Source of the DNA: Sphaerisporangium album
Lineage (GTDB): Bacteria > Actinomycetota > Actinomycetes > Streptosporangiales > Streptosporangiaceae
Length of the DNA: 64,000 bases
Assembly: GCF_003323745.1 (NCBI RefSeq)
Contig: NZ_QOIL01000014.1
Coordinates: 219,153-283,152, forward strand
Direction of reading: 5' to 3'
Each line of letters begins with the position of its first letter. The stretch's first letter is position 1. Below, piece after piece: positions 1 through 8,306 of the stretch. A program made the position numbers and the translations under genes. Under the pieces are notes generated by a model. That model was not told the DNA's origin, made no database searches, and saw only the letters and a list, made by a program, of their open reading frames with translations.

Positions 1-1145
1 CCGCCGCGGGCCTCCAGCCGCGCGAGGTGCTCGACCGCGCGGTAGCGGTTGCGGTCGGACGCCGGGACGAGCCCCGCGTCGAGGCGGTCCGGGCGCTCCA
101 CCACCGAGTCGAACGACAGGACGGCGAACCGGTCGGCGGAGGTCAGCGTGTCGACGATGCGCGCGGCGGCGCGGCGTGCGGCGACCATCTTCCACCCGGC
201 CATGCTGCCCGAGCGGTCCAGCAGCAGGACCACGTCCCTCGGCCTGCGCTCGCCCTGGCCATCGCCGGACGGGGGGAGCACGGTGAGGGTGAAGGTGCCG
301 TCGCCGTCGGTCGTGTCCGGCTCGTCGTCGTCCTTCGCCCGGTCCGGGACGAGGGCCAGCGCGCTGGAGGCGGCGAACTCCAGCCGCAGCACGAAGTCGC
401 GGTCCAGGCGCTCACCCGGCCGCAGGCTCACAGTGTCGTCCTCGCGGGTCACGACGTGCAGGCTGGAGCGCATCTCGCGCAGGTCCAGCCCGGCGGGGTC
501 GACGCGGGCCGTCAGCGACAGGCGTACGGGGTTCGGGAATCCGGGCAGCAGCACCGGGGGGCTGATCCGCGAGGCGTCCGGGACGGCGTCGGTGTCGGGC
601 GCCACGCCGTCGCCCGCCGAGCGCTCGTCCAGCGGCGTCCCCGGGATGTACCGGGGGGCGACCACGAGGGGGAAGCGGAACGTCGCGGCGCCGTCCTCGT
701 ACGGCAGCGGCTGGCTGAGCGCCAGGCGGACGGTCACCCGCTCGCCCGGCAGGATGTTGCCCACCCGGATGGTGAAGACGTCGGGACGCTCCTCCTCGGC
801 GATGGCGGCCCTGCGCCCCTCGGCCAGGGCACGGTCGTAGTCCTGCCGGGCCTCGCCGCGCTCCTTCAGCACGCCCTCGACCACGCGGCCGTCGGCCTCC
901 ATGCGGAAGGACGTCACCGCGGCGCGGTCGGGCAGCGGGAAGACGTAGGTCGCCTCCAGCGGCACGTCGAACGGATTGCGAAAGCCCTGGGCCACCCCGA
1001 CGCCCGAGGTCAGGCCGGTGATCAGCGCCTCCACCTCGACGCTCTCCAGCGGCAGGTTGCCCCGCGCGGTCCGCAGCGCGCCCAGTCCCGCGTCCGGCGT
1101 CGGCGCGTACTCACCGGGCTTCAACGAGGTGATCTGAACAGTCAT
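1..1145 (-). CDS. VIT and von Willebrand factor A domain protein, 3' end outside window
   Basis: The first 381 codons of a minus-strand gene are visible; the C-terminus lies beyond the window edge. Residues 1 to about 150 resemble a VIT (vault/inter-alpha-trypsin) domain, with the typical VGNILPGERVTV segment at 128-139. A vWA domain begins near residue 300 and has the metal-binding MIDAS motif DRSGS at 310-314. Proteins of this architecture bind partners or surfaces through the metal site; the exact role of this one is unknown. The ATG at 1145 overlaps the stop of the upstream MerR gene (ATGA), so the two genes form a translationally coupled operon and the regulator probably controls it. No signal peptide is seen at the N-terminus. 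Confidence 0.85.
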   Translation of the reverse strand, partial: MTVQITSLKPGEYAPTPDAGLGALRTARGNLPLESVEVEALITGLTSGVGVAQGFRNPFDVPLEATYVFPLPDRAAVTSFRMEADGRVVEGVLKERGEARQDYDRALAEGRRAAIAEEERPDVFTIRVGNILPGERVTVRLALSQPLPYEDGAATFRFPLVVAPRYIPGTPLDERSAGDGVAPDTDAVPDASRISPPVLLPGFPNPVRLSLTARVDPAGLDLREMRSSLHVVTREDDTVSLRPGERLDRDFVLRLEFAASSALALVPDRAKDDDEPDTTDGDGTFTLTVLPPSGDGQGERRPRDVVLLLDRSGSMAGWKMVAARRAAARIVDTLTSADRFAVLSFDSVVERPDRLDAGLVPASDRNRYRAVEHLARLEARG

Positions 1146-1918
1146 GGGTGCATCCCTTCGGACGGGTCGGGTCCGGAACGGACGGGACCGGGGTGGCCGG
1201 CGCCGTTGCCGGTGGCGGGGTCGTCGAAGCGGCCGGACGCGGGGGGCGTGGCCGGCGGGGCGGACAGGTGGCGCTCGCGCAGGACGGACAGCAGGGGCAG
1301 GGCGGCCTCGCGCAGCGCGGCGACGTCGCCGGGGGAGGGCGCACGCCCGTCGATCAGCAGCGTGACCCCGGGGGACAGCCGCACGCCGTGCAGGAAGCCG
1401 TCGGCGTGCGCGTGACCCTCGGCATGGACGAACGCGTCGGTGTGGGCCGCCGCCTCGGACGGCGAGGCCGGCGGCGCCATAGGGGACGGTGTGACGACGG
1501 GCGGCGCCGCCGCGACAGGGGCCGGGGCCGGGCGCTGGGCCCAGAAGCGTGGGCGGGCCGGTGTGGGATCGCTCACGTCCGCGGCGTGATCGGGGGCCGC
1601 CGCCGGGGCGGGCAGCCGGGCGATGCCCTCCAGGGTGCCGTCGGTCGCGCCGGTGAGCTCGGCCTGGATCTCCGCGATGGACAGCCCCTCGGCCTGGCGG
1701 CGCTTGACGGCCACGAGCTGGAGCAGGTGACGCCTGCCGTACAGGGCGACCCTGCCCCGGCGGGTCAGCGGCGGGTCGAGCAGGCCGATGGTCGTGTACC
1801 AGCGGATGAGCCGCTCGTTGGGCACGTCGCGGACCCGGCCGTTGGGTCGCGGCGCCGAGGGGCCCAGCGTGTCCGCCGCCCGCTCCACCAGCTCGCCGAT
1901 CGTCCAGGTGTCACTCAT
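1142..1918 (-). CDS. MerR-family transcriptional regulator
   Basis: A 258-residue protein with an N-terminal MerR-type winged helix-turn-helix (about residues 5-90, including the RLIRWYTTIGLLDPP turn typical of the family). The rest is a Pro/Ala-rich linker and a C-terminal part of no recognised fold. The ATG at 1918 is preferred over an ATG 21 bases upstream. A TTGACA box (1954-1949), an 18-base spacer and a CACTAT -10 (1930-1925) place the predicted transcript start almost on this ATG, so the mRNA is probably leaderless. An inverted repeat lies between these promoter elements, as in MerR-type control. The gene is operonic with the VIT/vWA gene and divergent from dps, so it may regulate either or both. 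Confidence 0.85.
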   Translation of the reverse strand: MSDTWTIGELVERAADTLGPSAPRPNGRVRDVPNERLIRWYTTIGLLDPPLTRRGRVALYGRRHLLQLVAVKRRQAEGLSIAEIQAELTGATDGTLEGIARLPAPAAAPDHAADVSDPTPARPRFWAQRPAPAPVAAAPPVVTPSPMAPPASPSEAAAHTDAFVHAEGHAHADGFLHGVRLSPGVTLLIDGRAPSPGDVAALREAALPLLSVLRERHLSAPPATPPASGRFDDPATGNGAGHPGPVRSGPDPSEGMHP

Positions 1919-1928
1919 GAACCCATAG

Positions 1929-1953
1929 TGACACTGCAATCATTACAGTGTCA
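1929..1953. promoter_or_regulatory. Inverted-repeat operator between merR and dps
   Basis: A perfect inverted repeat, TGACACTG-N9-CAGTGTCA, lies between the predicted -35 and -10 of the MerR gene. Its position and symmetry fit a MerR-family dimer site and suggest autoregulation. That it also acts on the divergent dps promoter is inference. Confidence 0.7.
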
Positions 1954-1972
1954 ACGTTTAGGGCAGCGCAGA

Positions 1973-2011
1973 CCGGTTATGGGCGAAAAGAGACACAAGG
2001 CCATAAACCGG
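1973..2011 (+). promoter_or_regulatory. Imperfect inverted repeat upstream of dps
   Basis: CCGGTTATGG (1973-1982) faces CCATAAACCGG (2001-2011), complementary apart from one extra base, with an 18-base spacer. It ends 10 bases before the dps Shine-Dalgarno. It could be an operator or a 5'-UTR hairpin; the sequence does not decide between them. Confidence 0.4.
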
Positions 2012-2035
2012 ATTTCTACGAGGAGGAGAACCTCC

Positions 2036-2503
2036 ATGGCCCAGATCACCAGCCCGCTTCCGGCCGACAAGCAGAAGATCGTGGGCGAGGCGCTCCACGG
2101 CGCGCTCATCGATCTGCTCGACCTCTCGCTCGTGGGCAAGCAGGCCCACTGGAACCTGGTCGGCCGCAACTTCCGGTCGCTGCACCTCCAGCTCGACGAG
2201 ATCGTCGCCCTGGCGCGCAACGGCGCCGACAACGCGGCGGAACGCGCGGTGGCCGTCGGCGTGAACCCGGACGGGCGCGCCGCGACGATCGCCCGCGACA
2301 CGCACCTCCAGCAGCTCGACTTCGGCTACATAGAGGACGGCAAGGTCGTCGCGGTGTTCACCGAGATACTCGGGGGGATCGTCGCCCGCATGCGCGAGCG
2401 CATCGAGGCGACCGACGACGCCGACCTCGTCACCCAGGACCTGCTCATCGAGGTCACCGAGGAACTGGAGAAGCAGCACTGGATGATCCAGGCGCAGCGC
2501 TGA
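2036..2503 (+). CDS. dps: Dps-family DNA-binding ferritin-like protein
   Basis: A 155-residue protein of normal Dps length. It carries the Dps ferroxidase-site pattern: His38 (in KQAHWNLVG), His50 and Asp54 with Glu55 following. In the family, dodecamers oxidise and store iron using peroxide and shield DNA during stress or stationary phase. The ATG at 2036 follows an AGGAGGAGAA Shine-Dalgarno. The gene is single and divergent from the MerR regulator; the 117-base shared region carries one MerR-type palindrome and one further inverted repeat. Upstream in-frame starts are not credible because they lack a ribosome-binding site and would run through the regulatory region. Confidence 0.92.
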   Translation: MAQITSPLPADKQKIVGEALHGALIDLLDLSLVGKQAHWNLVGRNFRSLHLQLDEIVALARNGADNAAERAVAVGVNPDGRAATIARDTHLQQLDFGYIEDGKVVAVFTEILGGIVARMRERIEATDDADLVTQDLLIEVTEELEKQHWMIQAQR

Positions 2504-2557
2504 CCGCCTTCCGGGGCGGGCCCGCGGACGGCACGGCCCCGCGCGGCGGCCTCGGAC

Positions 2558-5500
2558 TCAGAGGAGGTCGCGCGCGAGGCAGGCGACCGAGGGCGGGGCG
2601 GACAGCAGGACGCGCAGCGCGTCCCAGCGGGCCGTCCCGGCCTTGCCGTTCCTGAGCAGCCCCGCCTCGGTGAGAGCCTCGGCCCATTCTTGCCGTCCAG
2701 GGACGGCCGCGGCCCGTTCCAGCCGTTCCAGGACGGTGCGCCCCTCGCCGGGGCGCTCGGAGTCCTGGCATTCCGTCGGCTCCGCGTCCCGGCCTGCCGG
2801 GGGCTCGGCGTCGCGGGCGAACAGCGACAGCAGGTGCGGCCACCGCACCGTGAGCACCGCCAGCTTGGCGACCTCGTCGTCGCTCGCGCGCGCCGCCCCG
2901 GCCAGCGCCCGCCGATAGGTGACGAACGAGTAGAAGCGGAACACGTTCACGTACCTCTTCAGCTCCCGCGGATTGCTCAGCGTCAGCGCGGGGAGCACCC
3001 GCTCGATCGCCGCGTACGCGTTCTCGTCGCTGTAGATGTCGTCGTAGACGCGGTCGGCGGCGAGCCGCGCCGCCGCCGTGAGCCCGCCGATCGAGTCGTG
3101 CGGCGGCCTCGGGGACGTGCGGGCCGCCCGTCCCGGGGCGGCGGCCTCCGTCCTGAGGGCTCCCGTCCTGGTCAGGAAGGTGATCGGCGTCCGCCGCGAG
3201 AACAGGCCCGGCTTGGGCGCGCCCGCCCACGTGCCCGGGGCGGCCGGCGGCCCGACGGCGTCCTGCACGCGGCGGGCGACCGTGTCGAGGTCCTCGGCGG
3301 TCGGGCGCAGGGCCCGGATGGCGGACTCCATGCGGTCGACCAGCTCCGGGTCCGGCTGCGCGCCCTGCCCGCCCGCGCCGGCCGTGTCCCGCGCGTCCGA
3401 CGCGACCCCCTCGCGCGCGGGCGGGACGTCGAGCAGGGTGCGCAGGTACGCGGGGATCCGCTCGCCGTCGTCCAGCAGCGGCACGCTCAGCGGAAGCTGG
3501 ATGATCTTTTCCAGGAACCGCCACCCGAGCCCCGAGCGCTCCTCGGCGCCGGAGGGAAGCGTGCGCGCGAGGTCCCGGTAGGCGACCTCGACGTGCGCCG
3601 CCACGACCTCCGGCTCCATCGCCAGCACGAACACGCAGTTGGGGAACTCCCCGGCCAGGAACAGGTTCACGGCCTCGATGACCTGCGCGACCGTGCCCGG
3701 CGAGCACCGGTCGAGGTCGTCCACGAACACCACCAGCGGCCGCTCCTCGGTCGCCACCATGCCGAGCACGCGGCGCATGTCGGTCTGCACCAGGTGCAGG
3801 AACCCCGTCCGTGACCGGTATCCCGGGTCGGGCACCAGCTGCTGGGCCTGCGCCGGCGACCCGAGCAGGTCGGGCTGGCGCACCAGCTTGCGGAAGGCCG
3901 TGTCCGCCGACTCGCCCAGGAACCGCGTCAGGCGCACGGCCGCGGCGGCCATGAGGAGCACCGACCCGCCGGACCCCACCGCGGCGGCCGTCCCGCGCAG
4001 CAGCGAGCCCACCGCCGGGAACAGCGCGCACGCGGCCAGCGACGCGCCCGTGAACAGCAGCGTCGCGCAGAGCGCCAGGGCGACGGGCAGCAGGCGCGTC
4101 GCCGCCAGCCCGTACCCACGCCGGCGCACGGCCTCGCGGTCGACCCGGGACAGGTTCAGCGTCAGCCAGAAGCGCTCGCGCTCACCGCGCGGCAGCCGGC
4201 CGGTGACCTGGCTGATGATCTCGTGGGCCAGGCCCGCCCAGACCTGCTCGCCGTTCTGGTACATCCACGGGTTGAACCAGACCGTCGGCCGCCAGTCGGC
4301 GGGCCGCATCGGCAGCTCGCCGGGCGTCGCGCGGTCGGGGTCGTCCTCCTCCGGCCGTTTGGCGCGGGCCAGCACCTCGGCGTTGGTCACCCGTCCCCGC
4401 CGCCTCCGGGCGCGGCGGGGGACGTCCGTCCGGCCGAGGTGGATCTCGGTGGCCCGGTCCTCGGCGGCGCCGGGGTCCAGCAGGTCCTGGATCATGCGCA
4501 TCAGCGACGTCTTGCCCGCCCCCCAGGGGCCTTTCACGCCGATCGTGAGCGGCGGGCGGGTGTCGGGGTGGCGGATGAACGCGGCGACGGCCTCGGCGTG
4601 CACGCGGTGGCCGAGCCGGTCCTGGAGCGTCCACCGGTCGCCGGTGAGCCGGGTGCGGGGCCGTACGGGACGGGTGGCCGCGCGGCGGCGGCGCAGCAGG
4701 GCCGACACGTGCGCGGGCTCGCCCGCCTCCAGCCTGCCCGCGACGGCCTGCCGGATCGCCGGGCCCGCGAGGGGGGTGTCGTGCCCGAGCAGCCCCCAGG
4801 CGCGCAGCTCGCGCAGGGCCTCCTCCGGCGAGGCGCCCTCGGCGAGCAGTCGGGCGGCCTCCGGGGTGAGCGGCTCGTCCTCCTCCAGCAGCGCGGCCCG
4901 GCGCAGGAGCTGCCGCGCGTCCGGCCCGAGGTGCACCTCGTAGATCCTGTTCACCAGCTCGGCGGCCGACATCGGCGGCACGGCGTCGCCGAGGACGGCC
5001 AGGCGGGCGAGCGCGGTCCCGAACTCCTCGCCGAGGTCGTGGACGGCGCGGCGCGGGGACGCGACGCCGATCAGCTCGCCCTCGCCGTAGGTCAGCAGGA
5101 AGGGCGTGCGGTCCGCGCCGGCGCTGCGCTCCTGGGCGTACCGGAACAGGTCGCCGACCGAGATGGTGCCGTCGCGGTCGAGGTCCGCCTCGCCGGACAG
5201 GATGCCGTCGGCGAGTATCGCGGTGAGCGACACCGGGCGGCCGTGCCGCGCGGGGACGATCGCGCTGGTGGTGAGGGCGGCGGCGGCCGCCACGGGCTCG
5301 CCGCGCACGGGCAGGCGGCCGGTGGCCTCGTGCGGCGGGCCGGGGCTCGCCGTCACCAGCCAGCCGAAGTCCACGATCAGCAGCAGCGCCGCGCCGTCGG
5401 AGCGCTCGACGCGGCGGGCGAACTCGTCCATCAGCGCGCCGAACTCCCGGCGTCCCCACCCCGACTCGGTCGACCAGCGCACGAGCAGCAGGTCGCCGGG

Positions 5501-5710
5501 CTCGACCGTGTCGAGGAAGTCGCCGACCCGCCGGTGGTCGGCCGCGTCGCACTCGGCGGTCTCGACCGCGTACCCCTCGGCGGTGAGCGCGTGCACCAGC
5601 CTGCGGTCGGCCCCGGCGGCCCGGGTGCCGGCCTCGCGGTCGAGGAAGACCAGCGCCCTGCGCGTCCTGATCGCCGGAGCGGGCGGGGCTGAAATGATCA
5701 ACGAGGTCAT
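2558..5710 (-). CDS. KAP-family P-loop NTPase with degenerate caspase-like N-terminus
   Basis: A 1050-residue protein in several parts. Residues about 15-205 resemble the caspase-like fold of actinobacterial effector proteins and end in the associated acidic EF-hand-like segment DLDRDGTISVGDLF (177-189), but the catalytic His and Cys motifs are absent. Residues about 225-340 look like a winged-helix region of the type seen in STAND ATPases. The KAP NTPase follows, with Walker A GPWGAGKT (394-401), the KAP hallmark FNPWMYQNGEQVW (479-491) and Walker B LVVFVDDLDR (659-668). Two hydrophobic segments (about 540-592) are inserted between the Walker motifs, as in KAP proteins, implying membrane attachment. 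The ATG at 5710 has a GGGGAG Shine-Dalgarno and replaces an upstream start in Arg/Pro-rich sequence. It probably belongs to a conflict or signalling system (inference). Confidence 0.8.
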   Translation of the reverse strand: MTSLIISAPPAPAIRTRRALVFLDREAGTRAAGADRRLVHALTAEGYAVETAECDAADHRRVGDFLDTVEPGDLLLVRWSTESGWGRREFGALMDEFARRVERSDGAALLLIVDFGWLVTASPGPPHEATGRLPVRGEPVAAAAALTTSAIVPARHGRPVSLTAILADGILSGEADLDRDGTISVGDLFRYAQERSAGADRTPFLLTYGEGELIGVASPRRAVHDLGEEFGTALARLAVLGDAVPPMSAAELVNRIYEVHLGPDARQLLRRAALLEEDEPLTPEAARLLAEGASPEEALRELRAWGLLGHDTPLAGPAIRQAVAGRLEAGEPAHVSALLRRRRAATRPVRPRTRLTGDRWTLQDRLGHRVHAEAVAAFIRHPDTRPPLTIGVKGPWGAGKTSLMRMIQDLLDPGAAEDRATEIHLGRTDVPRRARRRRGRVTNAEVLARAKRPEEDDPDRATPGELPMRPADWRPTVWFNPWMYQNGEQVWAGLAHEIISQVTGRLPRGERERFWLTLNLSRVDREAVRRRGYGLAATRLLPVALALCATLLFTGASLAACALFPAVGSLLRGTAAAVGSGGSVLLMAAAAVRLTRFLGESADTAFRKLVRQPDLLGSPAQAQQLVPDPGYRSRTGFLHLVQTDMRRVLGMVATEERPLVVFVDDLDRCSPGTVAQVIEAVNLFLAGEFPNCVFVLAMEPEVVAAHVEVAYRDLARTLPSGAEERSGLGWRFLEKIIQLPLSVPLLDDGERIPAYLRTLLDVPPAREGVASDARDTAGAGGQGAQPDPELVDRMESAIRALRPTAEDLDTVARRVQDAVGPPAAPGTWAGAPKPGLFSRRTPITFLTRTGALRTEAAAPGRAARTSPRPPHDSIGGLTAAARLAADRVYDDIYSDENAYAAIERVLPALTLSNPRELKRYVNVFRFYSFVTYRRALAGAARASDDEVAKLAVLTVRWPHLLSLFARDAEPPAGRDAEPTECQDSERPGEGRTVLERLERAAAVPGRQEWAEALTEAGLLRNGKAGTARWDALRVLLSAPPSVACLARDLL

Positions 5711-5836
5711 CGGACGGCTCCCCTGGCCGGGCGGCGGGCTCGGACGCCCCCGGATCCGCGGCCGGCGACGCGGCGCCCGCACGATGATCGCAGCCCGCCC
5801 GGCCCATCCCCGGCGCGGCGCGGCAGGGGAGGCCGA

Positions 5837-5896
5837 GATCTTGCCCCGCGTTTGCCGAAGCTTGTCGATCTTCGCCCGGCGTCCCTCGCAGATCTT
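5837..5896. repeat. Three GATCTT direct repeats upstream of the KAP gene
   Basis: GATCTT occurs at 5837, 5867 and 5891; the last two extend to GATCTTCG. They lie in the 235-base gap upstream of the KAP gene and might be regulator half-sites. The spacing (30 and 24 bases) is irregular, so chance is possible. Confidence 0.3.
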
Positions 5897-5945
5897 CGTA
5901 CGCCGCGTCCGTCTCCTCAGAGGTACTTGGACGCCGGGCCATCCC

Positions 5946-6860
5946 TCAGAGGTCTCGTGACCACGTCTGGACGGTGACGTCCGCGCCGTAGGAACGCTCG
6001 TCGTGCTGCTCGTCCAGCTGGAAGCCCGCCCGCTGGTAGATGCGCCGGGCGGAGGCCAGCACCTCGACGGTCATCAGGACGATGCGCGCGTACCCGGCGC
6101 GCCGGGCGAAGGCCAGGCACTCCTCGACCAGGCGCCCGCCGATGCCCATACCCCGGGTGGACGGCTCGACCAGCAGGAGCCGCAGCCGCGCCGTCCGGTC
6201 GTCGTCCCTGACGCACATGATCGAGCCCGCGCGCTCGCCCTCCACTTCGGCGATCCAGCACGCCTCGCGCTTGGGGTCGTGGTCGCGGACGTAGTCGGCG
6301 ACGATGCGCGCGGTCATGGCCTCGAACGTCTCGTCCCAGCCGTACTCGTCGGCGTACAGCACGCCGTGGCGGTGGACTATCCAGCCGAGGTCGCCGGGGC
6401 GGGGCGGGCGGATGACGTACGGCTCGCGGCCCGCGCCGTCGTCGCCGAGGATGCGCTGGATGGCGGCCATGCTGGACTTCAGCCGCCGCCGGTCCTCTGC
6501 GGCGAGGGGTGCCAGCAGGTCGCGCACGTCCGACGCCGACGCCGCGTCCAGGACCCGCCACACCTCAAGACCGTGCGGGCTAAGCCGCACGACCTGCCGC
6601 CGGGCGTCGGCGGCCGAGCGCGCCCGCGTGACGAGCCCGCCGGACTCGAACCGCGCCAGCATGCGGCTGAGGTAGCCGGCGTCGAGGCCGAGCAGCCGCC
6701 GCAGCTCGCCCGTCTCCATCTCCTCGTGCGCCCGCAGCTCGAACAGGACCCTGGCCTCGGTCAGGGAGTACGGCGTGTCGTGCATGCCGGCGCCGAGGAC
6801 TCCGATCACGCGCGTGTAGAAGCGGTTGAAGGTGCGGACGTCGGCGACGAGCTCTTCCAT
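5946..6860 (-). CDS. MarR-type regulator fused to GNAT acetyltransferase
   Basis: A 304-residue protein. Residues 1 to about 145 are a MarR winged helix (LTEARVLFEL, then the recognition region LGLDAGYLSRMLARFE and a basic wing). From about 150 to the end is a GNAT domain with the acetyl-CoA loop around RGMGIGGRLVEE. This fusion is a known bacterial family annotated as bifunctional helix-turn-helix regulator/N-acetyltransferase; the acetyl acceptor is unknown. The ATG at 6860 follows GGAGCAAGGG; a TTG four codons upstream is less likely. Overlapping palindromes sit just upstream and suggest autoregulation. The gene is divergent from the lactonase. Confidence 0.85.
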   Translation of the reverse strand: MEELVADVRTFNRFYTRVIGVLGAGMHDTPYSLTEARVLFELRAHEEMETGELRRLLGLDAGYLSRMLARFESGGLVTRARSAADARRQVVRLSPHGLEVWRVLDAASASDVRDLLAPLAAEDRRRLKSSMAAIQRILGDDGAGREPYVIRPPRPGDLGWIVHRHGVLYADEYGWDETFEAMTARIVADYVRDHDPKREACWIAEVEGERAGSIMCVRDDDRTARLRLLLVEPSTRGMGIGGRLVEECLAFARRAGYARIVLMTVEVLASARRIYQRAGFQLDEQHDERSYGADVTVQTWSRDL

Positions 6861-6872
6861 CCCTTGCTCCAA

Positions 6873-6897
6873 TCAACGGATTCGTTGACTGAGTCAA
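6873..6897. promoter_or_regulatory. Overlapping palindromes upstream of marR-GNAT
   Basis: TCAACG-GATT-CGTTGA (6873-6888) overlaps TTGACT-G-AGTCAA (6885-6897). Both are perfect inverted repeats rich in TTGA/TCAA half-sites, which is typical of MarR operators. The second contains a TTGACT that could be the -35 of the minus-strand gene, so binding would block transcription. Confidence 0.65.
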
Positions 6898-7052
6898 GCA
6901 TATGGACGCGCCGAAGATCCAGACCCGCGGCGCGCGAAAATGCCGGGTTTCGTGCCGGGAAAGCGAAATCTGTTGCGGGACGGGGACGCACCGTACGTTC
7001 CATGTGGCCGCAACGAGGATCAAGGAGAGGCCGGGGCGCTATCGTCGGTGCC

Positions 7053-8102
7053 ATGACTTCGGGGACTTCGGAGACTTCAGAGAACGGCGCGGGCGCCGCA
7101 GGCCACGACCTCGTCTACATCGGCGGATACACCCCGGAGACCGGCGGCACCGGCCTCGGGCTCACGGTCGCCCGGCGGCAGGACGGCGCGCTCACCGCGA
7201 TCGCCGAGACCTCCGCGCCCGGCCCCTCCTTCCTCGCCATGCACCCGCGCCTGCCCGTGCTGTACGCCGTGCTGGAACGCGAGGAGGGCGGCGTCGCCGC
7301 CTACTCGGCCGACCCCGAGGGCCCCAAGCTGCTCGCCGACGGCGCCAGCGGCGGGTCCTACCCCTGCCACCTGGCCGTCGACCCGACCGGGACGTGGCTC
7401 GCGATCGCCAACTACGGCGACGGCACCGTCGCGGTGTACCGGCTCGGCAGCTCCGGCCTGTTCGACGGCCGCCCGAGGCTGTTCCCCAACGAGGGCCACG
7501 GCCCCGACCCCGCGCGCCAGGCCGAGCCGCACGCCCACCAGGCCGTGTTCGGCCCCGGCCGCATTCTGCACGTCACCGACCTCGGCACCGACGAGGTCCG
7601 CCGCTTCCTGCTCGGCGCCGGGCCCGAGCCCCACCCGGAGGGGCCGGCCCGCCTGCCGTCCGGCTCCGGCCCGCGGCACATGGCCCGCCACGACGACCGC
7701 TGGTACGTCACGGGCGAGCTGGACGGCATGATCACCATTCTCGACTCCGAGTGGCGCGAGATCGGGCGGACGCCCGCCAGCCGCTCCTCGGTCCGCAACC
7801 ACGTCTCGCACATCGAGATCGCGCAGGACGGCCGCCACCTCTACGTCGCCAACCGCGGCCCCGACACCATCTCGGTCTTCTCCCTCGACGGCGGGGAAGG
7901 CCCGGGGCTCACCCCGGTCGCCGAGGTCGGGTCCGGCGGGCTGTGGCCCCGCCACTTCGCCCTGGCCGGCGACAGGATGTACGTCGCCAACCAGCGCTCC
8001 GACGAGGTCGCCACGCTCGCGCTCAGCGACGGCGTCCCCCGGATCACGGGGGAGAGCTTCAAGGTCGGCAGCCCCTCGTGCGTGCTCGTGGTGCCCGCCT
8101 GA
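7053..8102 (+). CDS. Lactonase-family beta-propeller protein
   Basis: A 349-residue protein of the seven-bladed lactonase family (the 6-phosphogluconolactonase Pgl/YbhE type). Repeated propeller strands are visible, such as LVYIGGYTPETGGTGLGL near the start, LYVANRGPDTISVF and MYVANQRSDEVATL. The family hydrolyses sugar lactones, but many actinobacterial members are uncharacterised, so the substrate is open. The ATG at 7053 is preferred: a TATCGT -10 at 7040-7045 lies exactly 7 bases before it, suggesting a leaderless transcript. There is no signal peptide. It is a monocistronic gene divergent from the MarR-GNAT gene. Confidence 0.85.
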   Translation: MTSGTSETSENGAGAAGHDLVYIGGYTPETGGTGLGLTVARRQDGALTAIAETSAPGPSFLAMHPRLPVLYAVLEREEGGVAAYSADPEGPKLLADGASGGSYPCHLAVDPTGTWLAIANYGDGTVAVYRLGSSGLFDGRPRLFPNEGHGPDPARQAEPHAHQAVFGPGRILHVTDLGTDEVRRFLLGAGPEPHPEGPARLPSGSGPRHMARHDDRWYVTGELDGMITILDSEWREIGRTPASRSSVRNHVSHIEIAQDGRHLYVANRGPDTISVFSLDGGEGPGLTPVAEVGSGGLWPRHFALAGDRMYVANQRSDEVATLALSDGVPRITGESFKVGSPSCVLVVPA

Positions 8103-8149
8103 GCGGTCCGTTTCACGACGCCGCGCCGCGTACGGTACGGTCTAACCAC

Positions 8150-8163
8150 TTGGTCTAGACCAA
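8150..8163. promoter_or_regulatory. DasR-like (dre) palindrome upstream of pfkA
   Basis: TTGGTCTAGACCAA is a perfect 14-base palindrome whose core TGGTCTAGACCA equals the core of the dre consensus bound by DasR, the GntR-family N-acetylglucosamine regulator of streptomycetes. A weaker second copy, CGGTCTAACCACT, abuts it upstream (about 8138-8150). Control of the downstream phosphofructokinase by amino-sugar status is inference; the site is about 145 bases before the start codon. Confidence 0.65.
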
Positions 8164-8306
8164 TGTTGGCGCCTGCGGCACAATGCCATGCGGCGGCGGC
8201 CACATCGGTGACCTCGAAGACCTCGGGTGCTCCGGCGGTGCAAGGCGAATCGGTGGCCGCGGAGCTCAACATAGTCTGGCTGTGAACCCATCGGGAGGAA
8301 CCCGCC

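Noticed and set aside
27..1415. Long plus-strand frame across the VIT/vWA and MerR genes
   Set aside because: Shadow of the minus-strand genes; the minus strand shows VIT, MIDAS and MerR motifs and an ATGA junction.
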